A stretch of DNA of 5,706 nt, from positions 1 through 5,706 of the forward strand of contig JAILAS010000062.1 of the NCBI GenBank assembly GCA_024681495.1, given 5' to 3'. Shown here piece by piece: positions 5,072 through 5,706 of this stretch. The DNA comes from Eubacterium sp. GTDB lineage: Bacteria; Bacillota; Clostridia; Lachnospirales; Lachnospiraceae. How positions within the stretch are numbered: position 1 is the stretch's first letter; each line of letters starts with the position of its first letter. The notes under the pieces were generated by a model. It ran no database searches. It had not been told where the DNA came from and was given only the letters and a program-made list of their open reading frames with translations. The translations under genes and the position numbers were made by a program.

Positions 5072-5706
5072 CGTTTATTTCTTCTCCAAGGCAAAATGAA
5101 TAGAGAACGCAGGTGTGCACCTTCCTGCCCGTGCCGCTTTCGAGCGCTCGGGCGTAGAGCTGCATCTGCACTCTGTAGCGGTCGATGAGCTCTTCGGGAG
5201 CCTTAATTTTATCGGTCTTATAGTCTATGAGGGTTATGCCGTCATCGTCAGTGTAGTAAGCGTCCATGATACCCTGAATAAGCACCTTTTCATCGGCGGG
5301 ATAATCGGACGATACCTCGGAGGCGCTGACCGTCATGACGAACGGGCTCTCCCTCCTGAGCCGCCCCTCTTCGGCCGCACGCTTCATGCCCGCGAAAAGC
5401 CCGGACCCCACGAAGGCCGAGAATATGGACATATCTATAAGCCCGCTCTCCTCTTCCGACATGCGGCCGGCCGCTAGAAGATTGTTGAGCTGCGTTTTAA
5501 TATCTTCGGCGCTGCCGACACTCTCAAAGTCCATAAGCGAAAGGAACTTGTGCACGGCCGTACCCCTGAGGGCCCCGAGACTGGTCCCGCCATGCTCCTT
5601 GTGCCCCCCGGCAAACGAAGGCACATAGAGTTCCTCCTCGTGTTTAAAGAGCCTGGTACCCGTCTCGTCCTCGGGCATATTGTCTAACTTTACCTGCGAC
5701 ACCGAG
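5055..5706 (-). CDS. addA: ATP-dependent helicase/nuclease subunit A (AddA), C-terminal part
   Basis: The frame is open to the window edge and ends at TAA 5057-5055; at least 217 residues are visible, and the true start lies outside. The segment is the C-terminal PD-(D/E)xK nuclease domain of AddA, which works with AddB to process double-strand DNA ends for RecA-dependent repair. Counting from the GTG codon at 5702, visible nuclease motifs are RGTAVH (46-51), IQGIMDAYY (142-150, with D147), the catalytic LIDYKTD (158-164, with D160 and K162), and the QMQLYARAL block (179-187). The closing part, CVLYSFCLGEEI, is also typical of AddA C-termini. All nuclease residues look intact. Full AddA proteins are about 1,200 residues, so the helicase motifs would lie beyond the window. 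The GTG at 5702 is an internal codon, not a start. Confidence 0.93.
   Translation of the reverse strand, partial: SVSQVKLDNMPEDETGTRLFKHEEELYVPSFAGGHKEHGGTSLGALRGTAVHKFLSLMDFESVGSAEDIKTQLNNLLAAGRMSEEESGLIDMSIFSAFVGSGLFAGMKRAAEEGRLRRESPFVMTVSASEVSSDYPADEKVLIQGIMDAYYTDDDGITLIDYKTDKIKAPEELIDRYRVQMQLYARALESGTGRKVHTCVLYSFCLGEEINVALSD

Noticed and set aside
5115..5628. Plus-strand frames opposite the AddA nuclease domain
   Set aside because: They are shadows of a domain with intact nuclease motifs on the minus strand; nothing supports their expression.

Overview
The window is an ordinary chromosomal stretch of a Gram-positive, clostridial bacterium. It is most likely a Lachnospiraceae or close relative (inference). 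The evidence is a single long Rel-type (p)ppGpp enzyme followed by a glyoxalase II-like hydrolase and HemZ, plus an AddA (not RecB) nuclease subunit and a lipoprotein foldase. Strong AAGGAGG-type ribosome sites and one near-consensus extended -10 promoter fit too. All supported genes lie on the minus strand, so transcription runs from high to low coordinates. I see no mobile element, CRISPR array, tRNA or rRNA.

In order of transcription: (1) 5706-5055, the C-terminal nuclease end of AddA, entering from outside the window. (2) 5054-4935, a 120-bp gap that may hold a promoter (its -35 inside the addA end) and a leader with two hairpins. (3) 4934-4665, an 89-residue, lysine-free, very acidic protein I cannot assign. 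(4) 4668-3667, a 333-residue lipoprotein with a SurA/PrsA-like layout and a degenerate parvulin domain, joined to gene 3 by an ATGA overlap. (5) 3666-3486, a gene-free stretch with a 31-bp all-A/T run, two small hairpins and a 15-bp perfect terminator stem. (6) 3440-3412, an extended -10 promoter. (7) 3376-860, the bifunctional Rel (p)ppGpp synthetase/hydrolase, with an unusual N-terminal extension of about 95 residues. (8) 860-231, an MBL-fold hydrolase overlapping rel by one base (TAATG). (9) 216-1, the start of HemZ, which runs off the window.

Functionally there are two transcription units. The upstream one combines DNA repair (AddA), a small acidic protein and an exported foldase-like lipoprotein; the last two probably form a translationally coupled pair. 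The downstream one starts at its own promoter and links stringent-response control with an MBL hydrolase and a haem-biosynthesis-type radical SAM protein, an arrangement I recall from many clostridia. Nothing amounts to a clearly new system. The points most worth a second look are the parvulin-like lipoprotein without its active-site histidines, the acidic partner protein with its structured leader, and the long Rel N-terminus.
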